Positions 1-8,288 of a stretch of DNA of 64,000 bases are shown piece after piece; position 1 is the first letter of the stretch, and every line of letters starts with the position of its first letter. The notes under the pieces are model-generated. The model was not told where the DNA came from and did not search any database. It was given only the letters and a program-made list of their open reading frames with translations. The translations under genes and the position numbers were made by a program. The DNA comes from Streptomyces sp. R28 (GTDB lineage: Bacteria; Actinomycetota; Actinomycetes; Streptomycetales; Streptomycetaceae). The stretch covers positions 6,623,001-6,687,000 of the forward strand of contig NZ_CP163439.1 in the NCBI RefSeq assembly GCF_041052385.1. Reading direction: 5' to 3'.

Positions 1-773
1 GTCGCCCCCGCCGGGCCCGCCCCGTACGGCTCGGTCTCGCCGCCGCGTTGGCCGTCGGCATGGTCGGCGGGGTCGCCGTCGCGGCCGGAACCGGAGTCCT
101 GCCGCCGCCGTTCGACCGCGACGAGCGGGGCCGCCCGGCCGCCTCGGTCTCGGCACCGGTGTCGCAGCACCCGCTCATCTCGCCCTCGCCGGAGAACGGT
201 GCGCAGGGCGTGCCCACCCCCGACGGCGGCTCTCCGACCCCCACGGGCTCCGGGAGCACCCAGGACACGGCACCCGGTGGCCCGGACAAGGACCACGAAA
301 CCGCCGCCCCGGGCCGTGAGGAACGCTCCGGCGGCTGGTGGCGCGCCGTCACCTCGTCCTGCCGCGACCTGCGCGACGGCAAGCAGCTGTCCGTCGACCG
401 CCGCCGCACCCTTCAGAGCGCGGCCGGCGGGTCCGCCACCGTGCTCAAGTACTGCAAGAGCGTCCTGACGGGCGTCGGCGAGAGCGCCGGCTTGCCGGGG
501 GACGACGGCAAGGGTGACGACGGCCGGGAAGCGGACAAGAGCAGGACCAAGGACAAAGACAAGGGCGACGACGACCACCGAGACCGGGACCGGGGCAAGG
601 GCAGAGGCCACGCCGCGGTCGGCTCGGTCGGCTCGCGCGGCGGCCGTGGCCTGGGCGGCAGCCACACGGTCGCTGTCGCGGAAACCCCGTCCACCGTGGC
701 CGGCCTCCTGTCGGGCCGCACCCTGCTGCCCACGCGGCAGCCGGTCGTAGTCACTCCCGTCACACGCCTCTGA
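1..773 (+). CDS. Secreted or membrane-anchored protein, 5'-truncated by the window edge
   Basis: The reading frame is open from the first bases, so the gene starts outside the window. The visible N-terminal part is basic, followed by a hydrophobic Ala/Val/Gly stretch (about bases 35-100) that looks like a signal peptide or anchor. A Pro/Ser/Thr/Gly-rich spacer comes next, then a short conserved-looking block, CRDLRDGKQLSVDRR, ending in AAGGSATVLKYC with two cysteines. After that is a low-complexity Lys/Asp/Arg tail. This Cys-RDxRxGK block is a pattern I associate with extracytoplasmic proteins encoded beside ECF sigma factors in Streptomyces; that link is from memory and cannot be checked here. 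No enzymatic function is recognisable. Confidence 0.6.
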   Translation, partial: RPRRARPVRLGLAAALAVGMVGGVAVAAGTGVLPPPFDRDERGRPAASVSAPVSQHPLISPSPENGAQGVPTPDGGSPTPTGSGSTQDTAPGGPDKDHETAAPGREERSGGWWRAVTSSCRDLRDGKQLSVDRRRTLQSAAGGSATVLKYCKSVLTGVGESAGLPGDDGKGDDGREADKSRTKDKDKGDDDHRDRDRGKGRGHAAVGSVGSRGGRGLGGSHTVAVAETPSTVAGLLSGRTLLPTRQPVVVTPVTRL

Positions 774-976
774 CCTGCGGTTTTGTGATTCCTGGAAATT
801 TCTTCGCGTCGGGAGTGACACTTTCGGCCGCGGCGGCGCTGATCTGAGTGAGCCGACTGGTCATCGGCCCTCGCACAGAGCCGGGGTTCCCCCCGTACCT
901 GCGGCTCGTGCATTGGCGCGGGCGGGACACGTTCCCCCGGTCCCGCCCGCGCCCCACTTCCTCCGCGCCCCGCGCC

Positions 977-1807
977 TCACCAGTGGACGACGACCTTGTC
1001 GCCGGTCCTCACCTGGTCGAACATCTCCGCGATCGCCCGCTCGTCCCGTACGTTGACGCAGCCGTGCGAGGCGCCGGCGTAGCCCCTGGCCGCGAAGTCG
1101 GACGAGTAGTGCACCGCTTGGCCGCCGCTGAAGAACATCGCGTACGGCATGGGCGAGTCATAGAGCGTCGACACATGGTGCCGGGACTTCCAGTAGACGC
1201 TGAACACACCTTCCCGCGTGGGTGTGTACTGCGCCCCGAACCGCACCGGCACCGTCAGGACCGGCCGTCCGTCGATCATCCAGCGCAGCGTCCGGCTCGA
1301 CTTGCTGATGCACAGCACCCGCCCGGTCATGCACCGCGCGTCCGGCGCGTCGGCGGGCTGCCCGCCCATCAGGTACAGGTCCCACTGGCCGGGCTCGCGC
1401 GTCATCTTCAGCAGCCGCTGCCAGGTGACCTCGTCGGTCTTCCCGGTCTTCGGCAGCCCGCGCTTGCCCTGGAAACCCCTGACGGCCTGCTCGGTCAGAT
1501 CGTCGTACGTCCCGGTCGGCCCGTCGAAGAGCCAGGCGACCTGACGCAGGCGGGCCTGGAGCTCGCGCACGTCACGACCCTCGTCGCCCCGCGACCACAG
1601 CACGGCGGGCGCAGCCGGCGTGGGCTCGGCGCTCGGCTTGTCGTCGGGCGGGGCGGACTTCGCAGACGGCGTGCCGCTCGGGAGCTCGATACGCACCGGC
1701 GAGCGCTGCTCCTCGCCCGAGGCCTGCACCGTACAGCCGCAACTCACGGTCAGCGCGGCGCCCGCAGCGAGTACCGCGGTCGATCTCCCCATGCCCTTGG
1801 TACGCAA
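977..1807 (-). CDS. L,D-transpeptidase (YkuD domain) with peptidoglycan-binding domain
   Basis: Predicted exported enzyme of 276 residues that cross-links or modifies peptidoglycan stem peptides through a cysteine nucleophile. The N-terminus is a signal peptide ending in a cysteine-containing stretch (LTVSCGC), so lipid anchoring is possible, although the lipobox is not canonical. Residues about 65-130 form a PG_binding_1 domain (GDEGRDVRELQ, then LPKTGKTDEVTWQRLL). The YkuD catalytic motif SHGCVNV lies near the C-terminus with the nucleophile around Cys250. The TTG start at 1807 is preferred because AGGGGG lies about five bases upstream; the ATG five codons later has no room for a ribosome binding site. 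Confidence 0.9.
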   Translation of the reverse strand: MRTKGMGRSTAVLAAGAALTVSCGCTVQASGEEQRSPVRIELPSGTPSAKSAPPDDKPSAEPTPAAPAVLWSRGDEGRDVRELQARLRQVAWLFDGPTGTYDDLTEQAVRGFQGKRGLPKTGKTDEVTWQRLLKMTREPGQWDLYLMGGQPADAPDARCMTGRVLCISKSSRTLRWMIDGRPVLTVPVRFGAQYTPTREGVFSVYWKSRHHVSTLYDSPMPYAMFFSGGQAVHYSSDFAARGYAGASHGCVNVRDERAIAEMFDQVRTGDKVVVHW

Positions 1808-2049
1808 CCCGGCCCCCTGCGTCTCACCGCGGCCGCCCCCGCCGGGCCGACCACCCTGATGTCACTTGAGATGTTCCCCGCGGGTGACCGGTTGCGAACT
1901 ACGCGGCATGGTTGGACACAGAAGTGAACGGCCCTGTGAGCAAGGTCCCAGGGCGGAGCCGTCCAACGGGCGCACGGCCGCCGCTACAGTCCGTTGGCGA
2001 GTCGTCTGTACTGGCGGGTAACAACCACAGTGATACGGAGGCACACACG

Positions 2050-3630
2050 ATGGCGCGCGAGTCGGAGTCCGGACTGCCCATCGAGCCGGTCTACGGGCCG
2101 GACGCGCTGAACGGCTGGGATGCGGCCGAGAAGCTGGGCGAGCCGGGGTCGTACCCCTTCACCCGTGGCGTGTACCCGTCGATGTACACGGGCCGTCCCT
2201 GGACGATGCGCCAGTACGCCGGCTTCGGCACGGCGACCGAGTCCAACGCCCGCTACAAGCAGCTGATCGCCAACGGCACGATGGGCCTGTCGGTCGCGTT
2301 CGACCTGCCCACCCAGATGGGCCATGACTCCGACGCGCCGATCGCGCACGGCGAGGTCGGCAAGGTGGGGGTGGCGATCGACTCGATCGACGACATGCGG
2401 GTGCTGTTCGGCGGGATCCCGCTGGACAAGGTGTCGACGTCGATGACGATCAACGCCCCCGCGGCGCTGCTGCTGCTCCTGTACCAGCTGGTGGCGGAGG
2501 AGCAGGGGGTCGGCGCGGACCAGCTCACCGGCACGATCCAGAACGACGTGCTGAAGGAGTACATCGCGCGCGGGACGTACATCTTCCCGCCGAAGCCCTC
2601 CCTGCGCCTGATCGCCGACATCTTCAAGTACTGCAGGGCCGAGATCCCGAAGTGGAACACGATCTCGATCTCCGGGTACCACATGGCGGAGGCCGGCGCG
2701 TCGCCCGCGCAGGAGATCGCGTTCACGCTCGCCGACGGCATCGAGTACGTGCGTACGGCGGTGGCGGCGGGCATGGACGTCGACGACTTCGCGCCCCGCC
2801 TGTCCTTCTTCTTCGTGGCCCGTACGACCATCCTCGAAGAGGTAGCCAAGTTCCGTGCGGCGCGCAGGATCTGGGCCCGCGTGATGCGGGACGAGTTCGG
2901 CGCGAGGAACCCCAAGTCGCTGATGCTGCGCTTCCACACGCAGACGGCGGGCGTGCAGCTGACGGCCCAGCAGCCGGAGGTGAACCTGGTCCGGGTCGCG
3001 GTGCAGGGCCTGGCGGCGGTTCTCGGCGGCACCCAGTCCCTGCACACCAACTCCTTCGACGAGGCGATCGCGCTGCCGACGGACAAGTCGGCCCGCCTGG
3101 CCCTGCGTACGCAGCAGGTCCTCGCGTACGAGACGGACGTGACGGCGACGGTCGACCCCTTCGCGGGCTCGTATGTCGTCGAGAAGATGACCGACGACGT
3201 GGAGGCGGCGGCCGTCGAGCTGATGCGGAAGGTCGAGGACCTCGGCGGCGCGGTGTCGGCCATCGAGCACGGGTTCCAGAAGAACGAGATCGAGCGCAGC
3301 GCGTACCGGATCGCCCAGGAGACGGACGCCGGCGAGCGGGTCGTCGTCGGCGTCAACCGCTTCCAGCTGGACGAGGAGGAGCCCTACGAGCCGCTCCGCG
3401 TCGACCCGGCCATCGAGGCCCAGCAGGCGGAACGGCTCGCGAAGCTGCGTGCGGAGCGCGACCAGGCGGCGGTGGACTCGGCGCTGGCCGCGCTGAAGAA
3501 GGCGGCCGAGGGGGAGGACAACGTGCTGTACCCGATGAAGGAGGCGTTGCGGGCACGGGCGACCGTGGGGGAGGTGTGCAACGCGCTTCGGGGGGTTTGG
3601 GGCACTTACGTGCCGAGCGATGCGTTCTGA
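2050..3630 (+). CDS. Methylmalonyl-CoA mutase large (substrate-binding) subunit, no B12 domain
   Basis: A 526-residue acyl-CoA mutase large subunit that interconverts methylmalonyl-CoA and succinyl-CoA using adenosylcobalamin. The substrate-binding core is well conserved (YPSMYTGRPWTMRQYAGFG). Comparing from memory with the Propionibacterium enzyme, Tyr56 matches Tyr89, Arg186 matches Arg207 and His211 matches His244. Tyr and Arg at the first two positions mark methylmalonyl-CoA rather than isobutyryl-CoA specificity, where Phe and Gln are expected. The protein ends without the DxHxxG cobalamin domain, so it needs a separate small subunit, which is not in this window. The start is the ATG at 2050 with GGAGG nine bases upstream. 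It ends nine bases from the convergent monooxygenase gene. Confidence 0.93.
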   Translation: MARESESGLPIEPVYGPDALNGWDAAEKLGEPGSYPFTRGVYPSMYTGRPWTMRQYAGFGTATESNARYKQLIANGTMGLSVAFDLPTQMGHDSDAPIAHGEVGKVGVAIDSIDDMRVLFGGIPLDKVSTSMTINAPAALLLLLYQLVAEEQGVGADQLTGTIQNDVLKEYIARGTYIFPPKPSLRLIADIFKYCRAEIPKWNTISISGYHMAEAGASPAQEIAFTLADGIEYVRTAVAAGMDVDDFAPRLSFFFVARTTILEEVAKFRAARRIWARVMRDEFGARNPKSLMLRFHTQTAGVQLTAQQPEVNLVRVAVQGLAAVLGGTQSLHTNSFDEAIALPTDKSARLALRTQQVLAYETDVTATVDPFAGSYVVEKMTDDVEAAAVELMRKVEDLGGAVSAIEHGFQKNEIERSAYRIAQETDAGERVVVGVNRFQLDEEEPYEPLRVDPAIEAQQAERLAKLRAERDQAAVDSALAALKKAAEGEDNVLYPMKEALRARATVGEVCNALRGVWGTYVPSDAF

Positions 3631-3639
3631 GCCGGGTGG

Positions 3640-5049
3640 TTACTGCGGCATTCCGAAGCGCCCCAGGTAGTCCGTAAGCCCGGCTGCCTGGTGGCCTGCC
3701 CACCCCACGTAACCGTCCGGCCGTACGAGAAACACCCCGCTGCCGTACGACTCCTGCGCCTCCCCTCGCACCACCCGCACCGCCCCCGGCACCTGCGGCG
3801 CCGCCACGCCCACCGCCACCACCGTCCAGTGCGGCCCCCGGAAGGCGTCAAACAGCCGTACGCCGTCCATCACCCCGTCCGGCGCCCGATCCCCGGCCCG
3901 CACCGCCCCCGGCACCTCCCGCGTCTCCTCCGTCAGGCTCGACTCCCGGTAACCGAGCCCCAGTTGACGCGTGGCCTCCCCGCGCCGCACCTCACCCCGG
4001 TGCACGCTCGTCGACAGCCCCAGCATGTCCGCCGCGACGGGCCGCCGCTCCTCCTCGTACGTGTCCAGCAGAGCCTCGTCCACCCCGTCCCGCAGCACCG
4101 CCCCCAACTTCCACCCCAGGTTGTAGGCGTCCTGCACGCTGGTGTTGAGCCCCTGCCCCCCGGCCGGTGAATGGACATGCGCGGCGTCCCCCGTGAGGAA
4201 GACCCGCCCGTCCCGGAACCGGTCCGCCAGCGCCGCCCGCGGCCGGAAGTCCGAGGCCCAGCGCACCTCGGTCACGTCCTCGGGGGCGAGGTGGGACCGG
4301 GCGGCGACGACCTTGCGCACACCTTCCAGGGAGACGTCCACCGACGTGCCCTCCGTGAACTGGGCCACGACCTGGAAGTCCTCCGTACCCGCGAGCGGGC
4401 AGATGGACAGGAAGCCTTCGCCCTCGCCGCGCGGCGGGAAGATGTGCCAGTTGTCGCGGTCCAGGCCCTTGATCCTGACGTCCGCCACCAGGATCGGGCT
4501 CGGGTCGACGCTCTCCCCGGTCATGCCGATGCCGAGAGCCCGCCGCAGCACCGAACGGCCACCGTCGGCGGCGACGACGTACCGCGCACGGACGCTCTCG
4601 CCGTCCGCGAAGTGCGCGGTCACACCCTGCGCGTCCTGCGTCACCCCGACGACCTCCCGGCCGAAGGCGACCTTCCCGCCCAGCTCCTCCAGCCGGCCGA
4701 ACAGGATCTCCTGCGTCCGCCACTGCGGCACCATCCACGGCTCGGTGTACGGCGAGTCCTCCGTCACCTCCGCCGGGTCGAACATCCGGTGCTCGCCGAC
4801 CCGCTCACCGTCCTGCCAGATCACCCCGACCGGGTAGCTGCCGCCCGCCGCGTGGATCGCGTCGAGCACGCCCAGGTCGTCGAAGACCTCCCTCGTGCGG
4901 GGCTGGATCCCCTTGCCGCGCGATCCGGGGAAGAGCCTCTCCGCCCGCTCCACGACCAGCGCGTCCACTCCGCGCCGCGCGAGGTCGATGCCGAGGGTGA
5001 GGCCGGTGGGGCCCGCGCCCACGATCAGTACATCGGTCCGTACAGCCAT
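3640..5049 (-). CDS. FAD-dependent aromatic-type monooxygenase
   Basis: A 469-residue class A flavoprotein monooxygenase of the PheA/TfdB/RdmE type, which hydroxylates aromatic or polyketide-like substrates with NAD(P)H and O2. All three FAD signatures are present: GAGPTGL at residues 11-17, the DG motif (ADGGRSVLRRALGI) in the middle, and the GD motif (LTGDAAHVHSPAGGQGLN) near residue 285. The last 80-100 residues resemble the C-terminal thioredoxin-like domain of this family. A good ribosome site (AAGGAGA) precedes the ATG. It is transcribed divergently from a TetR gene, with two identical-type operators between them, so it is probably the regulated target. The substrate cannot be deduced; antibiotic or phenolic detoxification is plausible. 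Confidence 0.88.
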   Translation of the reverse strand: MAVRTDVLIVGAGPTGLTLGIDLARRGVDALVVERAERLFPGSRGKGIQPRTREVFDDLGVLDAIHAAGGSYPVGVIWQDGERVGEHRMFDPAEVTEDSPYTEPWMVPQWRTQEILFGRLEELGGKVAFGREVVGVTQDAQGVTAHFADGESVRARYVVAADGGRSVLRRALGIGMTGESVDPSPILVADVRIKGLDRDNWHIFPPRGEGEGFLSICPLAGTEDFQVVAQFTEGTSVDVSLEGVRKVVAARSHLAPEDVTEVRWASDFRPRAALADRFRDGRVFLTGDAAHVHSPAGGQGLNTSVQDAYNLGWKLGAVLRDGVDEALLDTYEEERRPVAADMLGLSTSVHRGEVRRGEATRQLGLGYRESSLTEETREVPGAVRAGDRAPDGVMDGVRLFDAFRGPHWTVVAVGVAAPQVPGAVRVVRGEAQESYGSGVFLVRPDGYVGWAGHQAAGLTDYLGRFGMPQ

Positions 5050-5060
5050 GATCGATTCTC

Positions 5061-5075
5061 CTTAACGCTGTTAAG
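5061..5075. promoter_or_regulatory. Operator 1 of the TetR/monooxygenase intergenic region
   Basis: Perfect inverted repeat CTTAAC-GCT-GTTAAG. It lies 12 bases upstream of the monooxygenase ATG and its GTTAAG arm (read from the other strand) runs into that gene's ribosome site. A TetR dimer bound here would block monooxygenase transcription or translation initiation. Confidence 0.75.
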
Positions 5076-5097
5076 TTCCCTGGGGTGCCAGCGTGGC

Positions 5098-5112
5098 CTT
5101 AACACCGTTAAG
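5098..5112. promoter_or_regulatory. Operator 2 of the TetR/monooxygenase intergenic region
   Basis: Second perfect copy of the same inverted repeat, CTTAAC-ACC-GTTAAG, 37 bases centre-to-centre from operator 1. It overlaps a candidate -10 hexamer for the TetR gene (TAAGCT at 5109-5114), so the regulator probably represses itself. Confidence 0.75.
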
Positions 5113-5121
5113 CTGTCAAGC

Positions 5122-5772
5122 GTGACTACGGAACGCCGAGCGCCCCTCGACCGCGCACGCGTCGCGGACACCGCCCTCAAGCTCCTGAACGGGGTCGGTC
5201 TGGACGGCCTGACCCTGCGCGCCATCGCCAAGGAGCTGGATGTGAAGGCACCGGCCCTGTACTGGCACTTCAAGGACAAACAGGCGCTGCTCGACGAGAT
5301 GGCGACCGAGATGTACCGGCGGATGGTCGCCGGGACGCCCCTCGGCCCCGCCGACACCTGGCAGGAACGGCTGCTGAAGTCCAACCGCGGACTGCGCGCG
5401 GCGCTGCTCGGCTACCGCGACGGCGCGAAGGTCTTCAGCGGCTCACGCTTCACCGGCATCGAGCACGCCGAACAGATGGAGGACAACCTGCGCCTGTTCA
5501 CGACCGCCGGCTTCACCCTCGCCCAGGCGGTCCGGGCGACCTCGACGACGTATCTCTACACCCTCGGCTTCGTCACGGAGGAGCAGGGCGTCGAGCCCGT
5601 GGCGGGGGAGCGGCGCGAGGGGTACGACGTGGACGAACGCGCCCGGCTGCTGGCCGACTTCCCGCTGTCGGCCCAGGCCGGCGCGGAGATCTTCACCGAC
5701 TACGAGGCTCACTTCGAGGAAGGGCTGGCGGTGGTGATCGCCGGGATCGGGGCGCGGTACGGGATCAGGTGA
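5122..5772 (+). CDS. TetR-family transcriptional repressor
   Basis: A 216-residue one-component regulator. The N-terminal TetR helix-turn-helix is clear (GLTLRAIAKELDVKAPALYWHF, residues about 30-52 when split as LTLRAIAKELD and APALYWHFKDK). The remainder resembles the ligand-binding C-terminal domain of tetracycline-repressor-like proteins. The GTG at 5122 is chosen because the DNA-binding domain begins about ten residues later and a -10-like TAAGCT ends seven bases upstream, which suggests a leaderless transcript; no ribosome site is visible. The divergent neighbour is a flavin monooxygenase, and both promoters carry CTTAACnnnGTTAAG palindromes, consistent with local and autogenous repression relieved by a small molecule. 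Confidence 0.9.
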   Translation: MTTERRAPLDRARVADTALKLLNGVGLDGLTLRAIAKELDVKAPALYWHFKDKQALLDEMATEMYRRMVAGTPLGPADTWQERLLKSNRGLRAALLGYRDGAKVFSGSRFTGIEHAEQMEDNLRLFTTAGFTLAQAVRATSTTYLYTLGFVTEEQGVEPVAGERREGYDVDERARLLADFPLSAQAGAEIFTDYEAHFEEGLAVVIAGIGARYGIR

Positions 5773-5876
5773 CCGTTACCTTTCGTTCACCTGGAAGTTG
5801 GCAGGGAGTTGATGTGCGGCGTCGAACATCTCCTACGGTCGCAGGGATTCGCCCCGGAGAGAGCCCAGGTGTACGC

Positions 5877-6863
5877 GTGACCAACCGCCCCCCGACACTG
5901 TCCGTGATCGTCCCGTGCTACAACATCGAGTCGTACGTACCGGAGACGGTGACCAGTCTGGTCAACAACGAACGGGACGACTTCGAGTTCATCTTCGTCG
6001 AGGACAGGTCCACCAAGGACAAGACGTACGAAGCGCTGCTGACGCTGACGAAGAGACTCAGGAACAGCCGGGTGATACGGCACGAGCGCAACGGCGGACT
6101 GGCCACCGCGCGCAACACCGGAATCGACGCCTCGGAAGGCCGCTACCTCACCTTCCTCGACGGTGACGACTGGCTGGCGCCGGGCTATCTCGCGGATCTG
6201 GTGAACGCCATCGAGCGGTTCGACGTCGACTTCGTACGGACCGACCACGTGCAGGTCACCGGCATCGAGCGGACCGTCCACCGGGCGCCCGAGGGGCGGC
6301 GGCACACCCCGCTGGACCCGCGCACCTCGATCCTCCCCGTCGACGACACGACCATGGTCGACTACCCGTACGCCTGGGCCGGCGTCTACCACCGCCGCCT
6401 CCTCGACCGGGGCATGCTCCGTTTCCACGACGGACTGAAGACCGCCGAGGACCGCCCCTGGATCTGGGACCTGCACCGCAGGGCCGAGTCCTACGCCGTC
6501 GCCAGCCTGCGCGGGGTCTTCTACCGCCGGGGCGTGGCCAGTTCGCTGACCCAGATCGGCGACGTGCGCCAGCTGGACTTCTTCCGCTCCTTCGACCTCG
6601 TCCTCGCCGAGCTCGCCGACGACCCCGAGGTGGGCAGGCTGCGCAAGAAGGCGCTGCGCAACTACTGCGTCGTCATCGCCCACCAGCTGCTCAGCCGGGG
6701 CCGGTTCGAGCGCAGCATCGCGGCCAAGCTGAAGCAGATGGCCGCCGAGGCGCTGGGCCGGATGTCGGAGGACGAGCTGGAAGAGGCGCTCGTCGGGATG
6801 GGCGAGGAGCGCGTGTACATGCTGCGCCGGATACGGGGTGGCATGAAGGGAGTGGCGGCATGA
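5877..6863 (+). CDS. GT2-family glycosyltransferase (cassette A)
   Basis: A 328-residue family 2 (GT-A fold) glycosyltransferase. It begins with the nucleotide-sugar strand LSVIVPCYN, continues with VEDRSTKDKT and NGGLATARNTGID, and has the metal-binding FLDGDDWLAP block near residue 95. A conserved RPWIWDLHRRAES segment follows. It is a clear paralogue of the gene at 11017-11997: RTDHVQ, RPWIW and GVASSLTQIGDVRQLDF are shared word for word. The GTG at 5877 is taken as start because the family normally begins within about ten residues of SVIVPCYN. It overlaps the next gene by four bases (ATGA), so the two are translationally coupled. Likely role: cytoplasmic addition of a sugar to the linkage unit or backbone of a wall polymer. 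Confidence 0.9.
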   Translation: MTNRPPTLSVIVPCYNIESYVPETVTSLVNNERDDFEFIFVEDRSTKDKTYEALLTLTKRLRNSRVIRHERNGGLATARNTGIDASEGRYLTFLDGDDWLAPGYLADLVNAIERFDVDFVRTDHVQVTGIERTVHRAPEGRRHTPLDPRTSILPVDDTTMVDYPYAWAGVYHRRLLDRGMLRFHDGLKTAEDRPWIWDLHRRAESYAVASLRGVFYRRGVASSLTQIGDVRQLDFFRSFDLVLAELADDPEVGRLRKKALRNYCVVIAHQLLSRGRFERSIAAKLKQMAAEALGRMSEDELEEALVGMGEERVYMLRRIRGGMKGVAA

Positions 6864-8203
6864 TCCAGATCTTCTTCTCGGCCACGCAGTACGCGGCCGC
6901 GACCGTCACCGCCGCCATCCGGGCCGGCCAGTTCGGCCCGCGCGAGGGTGTGCGCCGCATCCTCGTCGTCAGCAACACCGCTGCGATCCCCGAGGTCGGC
7001 ACCCCGCTGGACAAGATGGCCGGCTTCGAGAAGCTGCGCCCCGAGTTCGACGAGGTGCGCTCCTGGAACGAGTTCATCTCCCCGCACCACCCGGCCGGCT
7101 GGTCGCCCCGGGGTCAGGACACCCTGCTGTGGGAGAAGGCCGTACGCCTCGCCTGGAACCTGGGCGACGAGCCCGTCGAGATCGCCTGTGAGTCCATCCA
7201 GGCCAACCCCTCGCGCGCGGTCGCGGACATCTTCGCGGACAGCCCGATCCATGTGTACGCGGACGGCCTGATGAGCTACGGCCCCACCCGCAACCGCATC
7301 CCGCACGGCATGAGCAGCCGCATCAAGCGCGTCCTCCACCTGGATCTGGTGCCGGGCCTTACGCCCATGCTCCTGGCCGAGTACGGCGTCAGGCCCGAGG
7401 CCGTCCCGAACGACGCGATCGTCGACGTCCTCGCGCAGATCGGCGAGTCCGGCGCCGGCATCCTCGCCGAGCGCCTCCCGGCCGACAACCCGCCCACCGC
7501 CGTGCTCCTCGGCCAGTACCTCTCGGCCATCGACCTGATCACCCAGGACGAGGAGGAGCAGCTGCACGTCCGCATGCTGCGCGCCGCCGCCCGGGCCGGT
7601 CACCAGGACGTGCTGTTCAAGCCGCACCCGAGCGCACCCGCCGTCTTCAACGAGTCCCTGGAGGCGGTCGCCGACGAACTCGGCGTCAGGCTCACGGTGC
7701 TGAACGAGCCCGTCCTCGCCGAGACCGTCTTCGCCTTCCTGAAGCCCAAGCTCGTCATCGGCTGCTTCTCGACCGCGCTGATGACCGCCGCCGCCTTCTA
7801 CGGCATCCCCGTCGCCCGCGTCGGCACGGACCTGCTCCTCGAACGCATCACGCCGTACGAGAACAGCAACCGCATCCCGCTGACCATCATCGACGCGGCC
7901 CTGCCCGACGCGGAGCACGCCGAGCTCGGCTCGCAGCTCGAACTCGCCGGGATGGCCGAGGGAGTTGCCCCGCTGGTGCGCAGCGTCGGCTACTGCATGC
8001 AGTCCCGCAAGCACCACGGTTCGCGCGACGAGGTGGCCGCCTGGCTCACCGCCAACCTGGACCGCTACCAGCGCTACTTCAAGCGCCGCCGCCTCACCAG
8101 CCTCCGCCTCCCCGGCGGCAGCCCGGTCCGCGCGGAGGCGCTGCGCCGGCACCCGGCGGTCCGCAAGGCCGTGCGGCAGCTGCGGCAGACGACGCGGAAG
8201 TAA
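6860..8203 (+). CDS. Polysialyltransferase-family (POLYST) protein (cassette A)
   Basis: A 447-residue protein resembling the alpha-2,8-polysialyltransferase family. Two hallmarks of bacterial sialyltransferases can be read: an acidic-Gly motif, VYADGLMSYGPT (Asp135-Gly136), and an HP motif, FKPHPSAP (His256-Pro257). A strongly conserved patch, GCFSTALMTAAAFYGIPVARVGTDLL, is shared with the paralogue at 9617-11017 in slightly varied form. The C-terminus is very basic (RYFKRRRLTSLRLPGG), which could hold it at the membrane. The start overlaps the GT2 gene by ATGA. With CMP-ulosonate synthesis genes nearby, the inferred job is transfer of CMP-activated ulosonic acid residues onto a surface polymer. 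Confidence 0.87.
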   Translation: MIQIFFSATQYAAATVTAAIRAGQFGPREGVRRILVVSNTAAIPEVGTPLDKMAGFEKLRPEFDEVRSWNEFISPHHPAGWSPRGQDTLLWEKAVRLAWNLGDEPVEIACESIQANPSRAVADIFADSPIHVYADGLMSYGPTRNRIPHGMSSRIKRVLHLDLVPGLTPMLLAEYGVRPEAVPNDAIVDVLAQIGESGAGILAERLPADNPPTAVLLGQYLSAIDLITQDEEEQLHVRMLRAAARAGHQDVLFKPHPSAPAVFNESLEAVADELGVRLTVLNEPVLAETVFAFLKPKLVIGCFSTALMTAAAFYGIPVARVGTDLLLERITPYENSNRIPLTIIDAALPDAEHAELGSQLELAGMAEGVAPLVRSVGYCMQSRKHHGSRDEVAAWLTANLDRYQRYFKRRRLTSLRLPGGSPVRAEALRRHPAVRKAVRQLRQTTRK

Positions 8204-8220
8204 CGTACGCGGAAAGCGAG

Positions 8221-8247
8221 TTGGGGCGCCCCCCGGGGGCGCCCCAA
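8221..8247. terminator. Bidirectional terminator between cassette A and the acyltransferase
   Basis: Perfect 12-base inverted repeat, TTGGGGCGCCCC and its complement, with a three-base loop. It sits between the convergent stops at 8203 and 8289, so it can serve both transcripts. No T-tract follows, as is usual in Streptomyces. Confidence 0.8.
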
Positions 8248-8288
8248 CTGCTGTGTCGCTCGACAACCGCTGTGCCGCTCGGCCGGCG

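Noticed and set aside
6662..8266. Long minus-strand open frame opposite the cassette A POLYST gene
   Set aside because: Composition (Val/Arg/Gly/Glu-rich, no domain) is that of a GC-rich antisense shadow; the plus-strand protein has clear family motifs.
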